The translations under genes were made by a program, and so were the position numbers. The notes below the pieces were generated by a model. The model saw only the letters and a list, made by a program, of their open reading frames with translations, made no database searches and was not told where the DNA came from. 64,000 bases of DNA from assembly GCA_031549605.1 (NCBI GenBank), contig JAVBPM010000005.1, positions 1 to 64,000 of the forward strand, read 5' to 3'. This document shows positions 7,955-15,634 of the stretch, piece by piece (within the stretch, counting starts at the first letter, position 1; every line of letters starts with the position of its first letter). This DNA is from WRAI01 sp031549605 (GTDB lineage Bacteria; Bacillota; Clostridia; Oscillospirales; UBA929).

Positions 7955-8018
7955 GTGCCGACCTCCTTAGGTTTCAACCCAGTCTATGTCGAACGCAGAC
8001 CTTCTGCCACAGTAGACA

Positions 8019-8054
8019 ACGGGGCGGACGCAACCAACAGTTGCGCCCGCCCCG
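8019..8054 (-). terminator. Strong hairpin at the end of the VWA operon
   Basis: A 15-16-bp GC-rich stem (ACGGGGCGG and CGCAAC arms, one mismatch) lying 17 bases beyond the VWA stop. Its loop region is a member of the GCAACC-N3-GGTTGC family (8030-8044). A clear T-tract is missing on the minus strand. Confidence 0.6.
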
Positions 8055-8070
8055 TATCATCTTTTGTGTC

Positions 8071-9231
8071 TCACTCGTCCTGTGTCAACGACTCTTTTTT
8101 CAACGCGCGTTCCAGCAGCTGCGGCAGCCTATTGGGCGTACAGGCAAAACAGGGGATGCCCAACACGGCAATGCGCTTGGCCGAGGCATGATCATAGGCG
8201 GGGTGCCCACGGTCGCTGAGCGCCGTCAGCACAATAACAGTAACACCGCTCTGCTGCAAATCCTCCAGCTGGGCATACAGCTGTGCCTGATTGCCGCCCT
8301 CATAGAGGTCAGTCAACAAGATGAAGACCGTGTCCTGCGGCTGCTCTATCAACTGCCGGCAATAGCCAACGCAGCCGTTGATGTCGGTTCCGCCACCCAG
8401 CTGCACGCCATACAGCATATCAACCGGGTCGTCGCCGCACTGCTCGGTTAAATCAACAACGGCGGTATCAAAGGCGACAACGTGCGTTTTCAGCGCCGCC
8501 ATCGAGGCCAGCACCGCACCGCACACGGCACCGTAGACAACCGATTCGGCCATCGAGCCCGACTGGTCCATGGCCAACACCACCGTCCACTTGCTGCTGC
8601 GCCGCGCTCTGTCAAAAAAGTAGACGCGCTCGGGCACAAGGCGGCGTAGCCCCACATTATAGCTTCTGAGGTTCTTGCCAATCGTAGTTTTCCAGTCGAT
8701 GCTCGCCGCGTGGGGTATCGGGCTGTGCGCGCGTCGATTGACAGCGCCGGACACCGCCTGCTTCAGCTGACTCTCCAGCCGCTGATTAATATCGTCGACA
8801 ACGGCCTGCACCACTTGACGCGCCACCGCTTTGGTCTGCTCGGGCACCTTGTCCTTCAGCGCCATCAGCGTTGTCACAATGGCCATGTCCGGCTTGACCG
8901 CCGCCAGTGTCTCTGGCTCCAGCAACAGCTGTTTTAGGCCGCGACGCTCCATGGCATCGGCTTGCAGCACACTGACAACATCGCGTGGAAAGCAGCGGCG
9001 CACATCGGCCAACCACCGCGCGATATAGGGCGCGCTGGCCTCGCGGCTGGCACTGCGCTGTTCGTCGTCTCCGTAGCGAAAGCCCTGCTGCGTCTCGTCG
9101 TAAATGGCGGCCAGCGCTTGGTCCATCAGGCGCTGCTCGCCGCTCAGCGGCGGTGCGCCCTGTTGGTCAAACCAGTCATCGACCTGCGGCCCCAGCAGCA
9201 GGCGCCAACGCGTCAGGTCAGCACCGCTCAT
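8071..9231 (-). CDS. VWA-domain protein of the MoxR-type operon
   Basis: A 386-residue cytoplasmic protein. The C-terminal half is a von Willebrand A domain with a complete MIDAS: DQSGSM (DxSxS), the GGGTDING threonine, and the LLTDLYEGG aspartate. The N-terminal half is helical and unassigned. VWA proteins encoded with MoxR ATPases are thought to act as metal-dependent scaffolds or substrate adaptors for the ATPase. It is the last gene of a six-gene operon; its ATG overlaps the phosphoribosyltransferase stop (ATGA). No signal peptide or membrane segment is seen. Confidence 0.9.
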   Translation of the reverse strand: MSGADLTRWRLLLGPQVDDWFDQQGAPPLSGEQRLMDQALAAIYDETQQGFRYGDDEQRSASREASAPYIARWLADVRRCFPRDVVSVLQADAMERRGLKQLLLEPETLAAVKPDMAIVTTLMALKDKVPEQTKAVARQVVQAVVDDINQRLESQLKQAVSGAVNRRAHSPIPHAASIDWKTTIGKNLRSYNVGLRRLVPERVYFFDRARRSSKWTVVLAMDQSGSMAESVVYGAVCGAVLASMAALKTHVVAFDTAVVDLTEQCGDDPVDMLYGVQLGGGTDINGCVGYCRQLIEQPQDTVFILLTDLYEGGNQAQLYAQLEDLQQSGVTVIVLTALSDRGHPAYDHASAKRIAVLGIPCFACTPNRLPQLLERALKKESLTQDE

Positions 9232-9746
9232 TCTTCAATCAATATGGCGTCGACAAAGTTGTCGTCGACCCAGCTGCGGGTGTGCTCATTCAATGCCATA
9301 CCAATGGTCGCCACGCCGGCAATGGCCACCTCCTCGGCATCGAGCAGCCGCAGTGCCGCGCGCACCTGTGCGCCGCTTTGAATCCACTCGTCGACCAGTA
9401 CAACGCGGCTACCGCGCGGAATGCTGCCGCGCACAGCGCACAGCGTTTGTGACTGCCCCGTCGAATCGACGTAGCTGTCGCTAATCAATTCCTCCTCGCG
9501 GTAGGGCAGCTTGCCGCCCTTGCGCAAGGCGATAAACCCGACGTGCAGGCGTGCCGCCATCGCCGCGCCGAGGATCCAGCCCAGCGCCTCAGGAGCGGCC
9601 ACATAGTCGACCTCGCCGTAGTAACCGGCGCTCAGCCGGTAGACAATGGCCTCAAAAAGCTGCGGCCGTTGAAACAGCGGCAGCAAGTCGTTGCGCCCAA
9701 CCGTATTGCCCGGCAGCAATATCTTAATCTGTTCACGTAGATCCAC
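9228..9746 (-). CDS. Adenine-phosphoribosyltransferase-like protein
   Basis: A 172-residue type I phosphoribosyltransferase. APEALGWILGAAMAARL and GFIALRKGGKLP resemble the corresponding APRT segments, and VVLVDEWIQSGAQ is the PRPP-binding loop in a variant form (VDEWIQSG rather than VDDxxxTG). Start GTG 9746 has AAGGAGGG six bases upstream. It lies between the DUF5682 and VWA genes and overlaps the latter, so it is an integral operon member. It could salvage purines, or act on another substrate specific to this system; a PRTase is not a component I associate with MoxR/VWA/DUF5682 operons. Confidence 0.82.
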   Translation of the reverse strand: MDLREQIKILLPGNTVGRNDLLPLFQRPQLFEAIVYRLSAGYYGEVDYVAAPEALGWILGAAMAARLHVGFIALRKGGKLPYREEELISDSYVDSTGQSQTLCAVRGSIPRGSRVVLVDEWIQSGAQVRAALRLLDAEEVAIAGVATIGMALNEHTRSWVDDNFVDAILIEE

Positions 9747-9761
9747 AACAAGCCCTCCTTT

Positions 9762-11999
9762 TCAAAACCCGTCAAAATCAAAAGTCGATACCTCATCCAG
9801 CCATTGCCGCTCCTGCTCGCTCAGCGGCTGGCTGACAGCATCCTCCACTTGGTCGGCGCTCAACGCACGCAACTGTGCCAGCTGCTGACACACCATGCGC
9901 TTCTCGGCGGGTGAGAAGCCGGCCAACGCCCGGCGCAGGATTACCAACACCGGCACAAAGGCGTCCTCCTCAAGTGCCGCCATATAGTCGTCCAGCGCCT
10001 GCCACAGTTTGGACAGCGACAGCAGCGCATAGTGATTGCGCGAGACCAGCCCTTCAAACCAGCGCGCACTGTCGGCCGGCAATGTGGCGGACGACAGTCG
10101 GTGGGTCATCAACGGCAGCCACCGTGTCTCGTCCATGCCGTCGCGCTCCAACAGCAGCGCCGCCGCCGTGCCCGCCAGCAGGGCATTAACACTCTGCCCG
10201 TCAGCCACGGCGTGCAACGCCTGACGCCACGCCTCGCCGTCACACAACGACGGGTGCTGGACGGCGGCCTCCTGCACCAGCCACAGCGCCTTTTGCACCG
10301 CTGCGGCGGCGTTATCGTCACAGCCGCAACTGGTGGTTGCGATGCCCGTCGCGCGAACAAATAGCTGCGACAGCAACGGCTCCAGCGCCGTAGTATCGGT
10401 GTGTCGCAGTCCGCCAAACTTCACCGTCATGCTGAGCGTGTGCAGTGCCTCGGCCACTCCCTCAAGGCTGTCCTGTTGACCGGTAAAGTCGCGCAGTGCT
10501 TCAGCAGCGGCGCGCAGCGCGTCCGGCAGGCCGCACGCGGCCGCCGACTCGACAACAGCTGTAATATCGGCGATACATGTAACGCACTGTAATTGCTCGG
10601 CCAGCATCTCGCGTGCCGCCTTGTCAATCGTCTCGCCGCGCAGTGCGTTTTCGGCCAGCGCGATTTCGGTATCCGGCGTCCACTGCAGCGCATAGACTTC
10701 TTTCCACGTCGCACCTGTCTGCCGCACCTGCTGACGCTTGCCAAAAGGCACCCCAAGCGCGGCCAAACGGTTGAGAAAGAAAAAACGATTGAGGTCAAGC
10801 CAGCGGCTCTGCAGACGCTTGACCGCCGTGTTTTCGCGCAAGTCAAGCTGCAGTTCCTTGGCCACCGGCGTGCGGTAGCGCTCCAGTGTCAGCTGACGAC
10901 ACTGCCGCAAAAAATCCTGCTGTATGGGCGCGCTCAGATGCTGCGTTGGCAGTGAGCCGGCCGCTGTGCCCACCTCGACGCGGTTGAGCGCCTCGGCTAT
11001 CGGCGCCAGTTGACCCTGTCCCAGGCAGGTAACCGCTGCGGCGCGCAAGTTGTCCAGTGTTGGCAACCGTTGGTTGCGTACCGATGCCAGCGCCAGTGAA
11101 AGCCGCGTTGCCTCCAGCACATCGGCGGCGGATACCGACCGACCCTGTTGCCGCAAGGTCTGTGCCAACTCAGCAAAAAACTGCACCGGAAGCGATTGCA
11201 GCGTATCGTCCCGCAGTGCACTCCACAGCAGTTCAAAGTAGCGAGGACTGTGGATGCCGGCTTCGTAGCCGGTTCGTGACGACAGTCGCAGATAGGTATA
11301 GGGCAGCGCCGTCAGCTGCACCGGCAGTCGCGGCAGGGCGTCGAGCTCGCTATCGCTCATCGGCGGCGCGTCTGTCAGCACCGACGCGTGATAAGCGCCA
11401 CAGACGACCGCTATGTCTTGGTCGGCCACGCCGCTGCGCCGCACGGTCTCGATTTTGCGGCGCATGTGGGCCTCGCGAACTAGGTTTTCCGGCGCGACCG
11501 GCTGTAAATCGCGCAGTCCTTGTCCCAGCTCGTACACCGCCTGCCGGTAGGCGGCGTCACTGCTGTTGTGCTCGAAGGCGGCTTCCCAATAGTCATCAAA
11601 GGTTTCATAGCCGTTGGCCGCTGCCAGTTGCCGGTAGAGATGCTGCACCGACCAGGTCGGCTGCTGGTCGTCTGCTGGTTTTCGTGCCGACAGCGCCAGA
11701 AAGACGCCGGTGGGCAAATCGATAAACTTGGCCTCGGCGCCATTCTCGGACGCCCAGCGCAGAGCGGTTAACTCGGGCGAGTAGTCGGCGTAGGGAAGCA
11801 GCAGCGATCGGACCGGCGGCTGGGCGGCGTAGGCCATGACCGCAACCGGCGGTTGCGTCTCCGCGTCAGTCAGCAGCGCAATCAGCTGTGTGACATCGCT
11901 GGGGCCTTCAACCAGAACGGCCTTGGGGCGCTGCCTGTCCAATGCCGCGCGCAGGTGGAGCGAGGCGGCCGGTGAAAAGTGCCGCACACCAAATACCAT
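9762..11999 (-). CDS. DUF5682-family protein
   Basis: A 745-residue soluble protein. The N-terminus FGVRHFSPAASLHLRAAL followed by AVLVEGPSD is the diagnostic start of DUF5682, and CGAYHASVL near residue 205 is another conserved block. DUF5682 has been compared with the ChaN/TraB-like fold, but I cannot test that here and no activity is proven. The long C-terminal region is helical and variable. Start: ATG 11999; a GTG at 12002 is equally possible, and neither has a strong Shine-Dalgarno, consistent with coupling to the MoxR gene 14 bases upstream. It carries three copies of the GCAACC palindrome (10326, 11063, 11842). Confidence 0.85.
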   Translation of the reverse strand: MVFGVRHFSPAASLHLRAALDRQRPKAVLVEGPSDVTQLIALLTDAETQPPVAVMAYAAQPPVRSLLLPYADYSPELTALRWASENGAEAKFIDLPTGVFLALSARKPADDQQPTWSVQHLYRQLAAANGYETFDDYWEAAFEHNSSDAAYRQAVYELGQGLRDLQPVAPENLVREAHMRRKIETVRRSGVADQDIAVVCGAYHASVLTDAPPMSDSELDALPRLPVQLTALPYTYLRLSSRTGYEAGIHSPRYFELLWSALRDDTLQSLPVQFFAELAQTLRQQGRSVSAADVLEATRLSLALASVRNQRLPTLDNLRAAAVTCLGQGQLAPIAEALNRVEVGTAAGSLPTQHLSAPIQQDFLRQCRQLTLERYRTPVAKELQLDLRENTAVKRLQSRWLDLNRFFFLNRLAALGVPFGKRQQVRQTGATWKEVYALQWTPDTEIALAENALRGETIDKAAREMLAEQLQCVTCIADITAVVESAAACGLPDALRAAAEALRDFTGQQDSLEGVAEALHTLSMTVKFGGLRHTDTTALEPLLSQLFVRATGIATTSCGCDDNAAAAVQKALWLVQEAAVQHPSLCDGEAWRQALHAVADGQSVNALLAGTAAALLLERDGMDETRWLPLMTHRLSSATLPADSARWFEGLVSRNHYALLSLSKLWQALDDYMAALEEDAFVPVLVILRRALAGFSPAEKRMVCQQLAQLRALSADQVEDAVSQPLSEQERQWLDEVSTFDFDGF

Positions 12000-12013
12000 C
12001 ACGGCTCTGCTTC

Positions 12014-13108
12014 TCAGCGTTCGGCGGCAGGCAGCAGCGCGGTGAGCGATTGGTATAAGCCCTGCCAGCCGGCGCGTTTTTTGACCACAGTGCTAAGATA
12101 CTCGCGTAGCACGGCGGCGTCCTTTTGCTCATCCTTAACCACGGCACTCAACAGGCCGGGCGCGAGGTCGTTGTCGGTGATGCTGCCGCTGCCAAAGCAG
12201 CAGGACAGCGACATGGCGCCCACCAGCAGACTGATAGCGTCGGCGGTCGACAGCACGCCGGACGGGCACTTTACGCGTTCACGGCCGTCCTCGGTCACGC
12301 CGGAGCGCAGCTCGCGGAACACGGACACGACCTTAGCGACGACCTCGTCACCCGGCTGCGCGCCACCTAGGTTCAGCGTATCGGACAGCTGCGCCACGCG
12401 GGTGGAAACAATACGTTTTTCGTCCTCGGCGGTGGCCGGCGGTGGTAGCACCACCATGTTAAAGCGCCGTTTGAGCGCTGATGACATGGCGTTGACGCCG
12501 CGGTCGCGTGTGTTGGCGGTAGCGATGAGATTGAAGCCGCGAGCCGCTTTGACATCGGTGGCCAGTTCGGGTATGGCGATACTCTTTTCGCTCAGCAGGC
12601 TAATCAGCGCGTCCTGCACCTCGCCGGCGCAGCGGGAGATTTCTTCAAAACGGGCGATGGCACCGCGCTCCATGGCCTGATAAACCGGTGTCTTGACCAG
12701 CGCATCGGGCGTTGGGCCGTTGGCGATTAACAATGCGTAGTTCCAACCGTAACGAATTTGCTCTTCGGTGGTGCCCAGTGTGCCTTGCACCACCAATGTT
12801 GAGTCGCCGGATATGGCAGCGGCCAGATGCTCGCTCAGCCACGACTTGGCCGTGCCCGGTTCGCCGATTAGCAGCAGGCCGCGGTCGGCCAGCAGCGAAG
12901 CGATGGCGATTTCAACGGTGCGGCGGTCACCAATATACTTAGCGCTGATGTCCACGCCCTTGGCCTGTCCGCCCACAATATAGGTCAGCACGGCCTGCGG
13001 CGACAGCTGCCAGCCGTCGGGACGTGTGGCGGTATCGGCGGCGGCCAGCGCCTCGAGTTCGCGGCGATACAGCCATTCGGCCGGCTGACGCAGTACATTT
13101 TGGTTCAT
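12014..13108 (-). CDS. MoxR-family AAA+ ATPase
   Basis: A 364-residue AAA+ ATPase of the MoxR class. Walker A is GEPGTAKSW (about residue 90), the Walker B region is ARFEEISRC, and sensor-1 is in ATANTRDRGVN. Downstream helices (SSALKRRFNMVVL) fit the MoxR lid. These ATPases act as chaperone-like remodelers with VWA partners. I chose ATG 13108 because GGGGTGG lies about six bases before it, and the upstream frame has only a TTG that overlaps the previous stop. It is central in the operon, between the HEAT-like and DUF5682 genes. Confidence 0.92.
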   Translation of the reverse strand: MNQNVLRQPAEWLYRRELEALAAADTATRPDGWQLSPQAVLTYIVGGQAKGVDISAKYIGDRRTVEIAIASLLADRGLLLIGEPGTAKSWLSEHLAAAISGDSTLVVQGTLGTTEEQIRYGWNYALLIANGPTPDALVKTPVYQAMERGAIARFEEISRCAGEVQDALISLLSEKSIAIPELATDVKAARGFNLIATANTRDRGVNAMSSALKRRFNMVVLPPPATAEDEKRIVSTRVAQLSDTLNLGGAQPGDEVVAKVVSVFRELRSGVTEDGRERVKCPSGVLSTADAISLLVGAMSLSCCFGSGSITDNDLAPGLLSAVVKDEQKDAAVLREYLSTVVKKRAGWQGLYQSLTALLPAAER

Positions 13109-13122
13109 GTTGACCACCCCAT

Positions 13123-14037
13123 TCAAAAATCCAGCAATGCGTTGTCCAAAAAGGGATACTGGCGCATAAAGCGCGGCAACTTAAGCGCTTGAATACAGGC
13201 GTCAAACAGTGCAACATCGGCTGCGTGTCGTTCGGCAACCGTTGGTTGCGCCTTCTGCAACGCTTTTAACGCCGCTTTGTCACCCATCTGTACTAAGGCT
13301 TTCAGCGCCGCAACGCGAACAACCTTATGGTTGTCAAGCAGTAGCGCCTCGAGGGTCGGACGCGCGTCCGGCTCCTTGCGCAAGCGATAGACCGCCTCAG
13401 ACCGTAGCTCGCTGCAGCCGCGCTGCAGCACACGCTCAGTAAAACCACGATCCTTTTGGGCCGCCAACAGCCGAAAGGTGAGGCAGTTGCCTCGACGGCT
13501 GCTGGTCAACGTAAACCGCGACTCAAGCGCGCTGACGGCGTCTTCGCCGATGCCCCGCAACGTCAGCGCGGCGAGTGTGGACACTTCGCTTGACTGACTG
13601 TGAAGTGCCATACAGAGCGAGGGCAACAGGCGCAGGTCGAACAGCTGGTTGCTGTCGAAGGCCCGCTGCAGCAGCTCGGCACGACCGGGTGCCGCTGTTG
13701 TCAATGCGGCGTGGAGGGCTGTCAGGTGGCTGTACGGCAATGTCGTGGTCAGCGCGCTACCTGCTGTACGCGGCGCTTTCGGCGTGGCAACCTGAGGTTG
13801 CTTACACTGCGCCACCAGCAGCGCCTGTGTCAACGACAACGCGGCCAGCGGCGAGTCGCGCCCCTCGGAACACGCCAATACAAGTTGTTCGAGTCTTTGC
13901 AGTGCAGGTGTTTGGCTTGCCGCAACCTTTAGTTGCGCCGCCAGGCGCACCAACTGGGCATCGTCTTTTGCGGCGGCAGGGCCGGCAATGAGCAGCCGGC
14001 GCAGCTGCGTATGCAGCGCTGTTAACGTATCAGTCAT
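13123..14037 (-). CDS. HEAT-repeat-like protein
   Basis: A 304-residue alpha-helical protein. The middle and C-terminal parts contain short paired helices typical of HEAT repeats (SSEVSTLAALTLRGIGEDAV; RSEAVYRLRKEP; NHKVVRVAALKALVQMGDKA). No catalytic motif is visible, so it is probably a protein-binding scaffold. It sits between the SWIM protein and the MoxR ATPase, with a 12-base gap to the former and a stop immediately before the MoxR site. ATG 14037 has GAGGTG five bases upstream. It contains three GCAACC-type palindromes (13235, 13787, 13922). A specific family name cannot be given. Confidence 0.75.
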   Translation of the reverse strand: MTDTLTALHTQLRRLLIAGPAAAKDDAQLVRLAAQLKVAASQTPALQRLEQLVLACSEGRDSPLAALSLTQALLVAQCKQPQVATPKAPRTAGSALTTTLPYSHLTALHAALTTAAPGRAELLQRAFDSNQLFDLRLLPSLCMALHSQSSEVSTLAALTLRGIGEDAVSALESRFTLTSSRRGNCLTFRLLAAQKDRGFTERVLQRGCSELRSEAVYRLRKEPDARPTLEALLLDNHKVVRVAALKALVQMGDKAALKALQKAQPTVAERHAADVALFDACIQALKLPRFMRQYPFLDNALLDF

Positions 14038-14049
14038 CAGGCACCTCGC

Positions 14050-15456
14050 TTAGGCCAGGCGCAACAGGCCCTGCGGCCCGAGCAGCGACAACGGAGCCAC
14101 CTGCAGGCTGCCGTCGCGGTAGGCAAAGCGGCCCAGAAGCGCCGAATACTGTGACAGGCGGCGACCCAGCAGCGATAGCACCGGCAGGGTGTCGGCCCAG
14201 CCACCGGAAACGGCGTTGGCCAGCTGAAACCACACAGTGCCGCAGCGCACGAAGTGGCCGCTCTTATCGGCAGAAAACTCGTCGCAGGAAAGCAACACAT
14301 AGGGATGCCGACTACAAAGCGGATTGATGAGCTGCTGCTTGACCTGACGGCAAATGTGCTCGCCGTCGGTCTGTCGGCATTGGCACGCGGCCTGCCAGTC
14401 GGCATCGTCCGGCGGTGTCATGGACGGCAACTCGTTCCAACGGATGCGACGGTTTTGGCCGGCCGTTGGATAGTGATAACACTGACGCACGGTCAGCATG
14501 CGGTCGCAGGAGTCTTCCTGTGGTACGTGCTGCACGGCGCGGTAAGGACGATAATTGACGCTTAGGTCAACGCGCGACTCCTCAAGGTTCAGCCACACGC
14601 CGAGGTCCTGATAGTGCAGTTCGGCCTCGTTGTCGTAGCAGGTGAAGGCCAGCTGCAGCAGGTGGGCTGTCGACGTATTTCCGATGGCCGCCAAGTCGCT
14701 CAGCTGCCACGCTGTGCCCAGTACGGCCTCGATTTCCGACGTAGTGTCGCGCGGCGCTTCAGGGTTGGCCAATCGGTCTTGCAGATAGCTGCGTCCACGC
14801 TGCACGAGGGCATGCACGCGCGCTGCGTCTTGACATACGATGGTATACATGGCCTCGGTGTCGGTCATGGCGAAGGTGTCCAACAGTTGTAGCAGAAGAC
14901 CCTGCACGCCGGTCAGGTGGCAGTCGGCCAGCTGTTTGGTTTGGTTTTTCAGCGCCAGCAGCGTTTTTCCATTGACGGCTGCCAAGCCATTGGCGGTCAA
15001 AGCCTGCAGAACGGTTTCAGCCAGCGCTAACCCTTGCAGCTGTTGCTCAACCCGGCTGTTGCTGCGCGCGGTGCCGGCTGTTGTTGCTGCCGATGCCGCC
15101 GGCTTGGACTCGGCACGTCGCGCCGCTTTTTCGCGCTTGTCAACCAACGGTTGCGGCAAGGCGGCGGTTGTAAACTTTCGGTTGCGCGCTTTGGCCAGCG
15201 TCAGCGCCAATGCATGCTTGCACGGACGTTTGCGACTGGGGCAGCTGCAGCTGAAAGCGGGACTGGACTCGTCGGTAAAGTCGGCCGACACGGTGTAGCT
15301 GCTTTTGCCACTGCCGAGGCACTCACCAAAAAGGATGTGACCGTCGGGACTGCTATTCAGTTGCACCAGCTGGCCGGCTTGTTCTATCGCGTCGGCGTTG
15401 CGGAAGGAGGCCGGATCGGGCGCTAAGGCCTTGACTACAGCTTCAGAAACGTGCAC
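14050..15456 (-). CDS. SWIM zinc-finger protein, first gene of the MoxR/VWA operon
   Basis: A 468-residue protein with a SWIM zinc finger CSCPSRKRPCKH around residues 68-79, then a low-complexity Ala/Arg/Ser stretch (about 105-135) and a long C-terminal region with no recognised motif. SWIM fingers bind DNA or proteins; a SWIM protein commonly heads MoxR/VWA/DUF5682 operons. I chose GTG 15456 because GGAGGGAGAGG lies five bases upstream; an upstream TTG at 15474 would itself lie within that site. A consensus promoter is at 15489-15517. Confidence 0.87.
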   Translation of the reverse strand: MHVSEAVVKALAPDPASFRNADAIEQAGQLVQLNSSPDGHILFGECLGSGKSSYTVSADFTDESSPAFSCSCPSRKRPCKHALALTLAKARNRKFTTAALPQPLVDKREKAARRAESKPAASAATTAGTARSNSRVEQQLQGLALAETVLQALTANGLAAVNGKTLLALKNQTKQLADCHLTGVQGLLLQLLDTFAMTDTEAMYTIVCQDAARVHALVQRGRSYLQDRLANPEAPRDTTSEIEAVLGTAWQLSDLAAIGNTSTAHLLQLAFTCYDNEAELHYQDLGVWLNLEESRVDLSVNYRPYRAVQHVPQEDSCDRMLTVRQCYHYPTAGQNRRIRWNELPSMTPPDDADWQAACQCRQTDGEHICRQVKQQLINPLCSRHPYVLLSCDEFSADKSGHFVRCGTVWFQLANAVSGGWADTLPVLSLLGRRLSQYSALLGRFAYRDGSLQVAPLSLLGPQGLLRLA

Positions 15457-15488
15457 TTTGACCTCTCCCTCCAACCTTCTCTCTCTTC

Positions 15489-15517
15489 ATCATACACCAC
15501 CCATTAGGGCCTGTCAA
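15489..15517 (-). promoter_or_regulatory. Sigma-A promoter of the SWIM-MoxR-VWA operon
   Basis: On the minus strand TTGACA (15512-15517), 17 bases, TATGAT (15489-15494), 33 bases before the chosen GTG start. Confidence 0.85.
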
Positions 15518-15557
15518 ACGACGCTACACCCTTTTTTTCGACATTTTTGGCACCGCT

Positions 15558-15579
15558 TGCGTTATGTCAACATAGACTG
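15558..15579 (+). promoter_or_regulatory. Possible sporulation-type promoter element before the collagen-like gene
   Basis: TGCGTT (15558-15563), then ACATAGACTG ending at 15579. A closely similar block (TGCGTT, three bases, GACATAGACTG) precedes the CwlJ/GerQ operon on the minus strand at 7980-7997. CATA is typical of mother-cell sigma -10 elements, but neither site matches a sigma consensus fully. Confidence 0.35.
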
Positions 15580-15634
15580 TAGTGGGTGCTGTCGGCAACG
15601 CCATCAGAACAACATATATAAGGAGACATTGACT

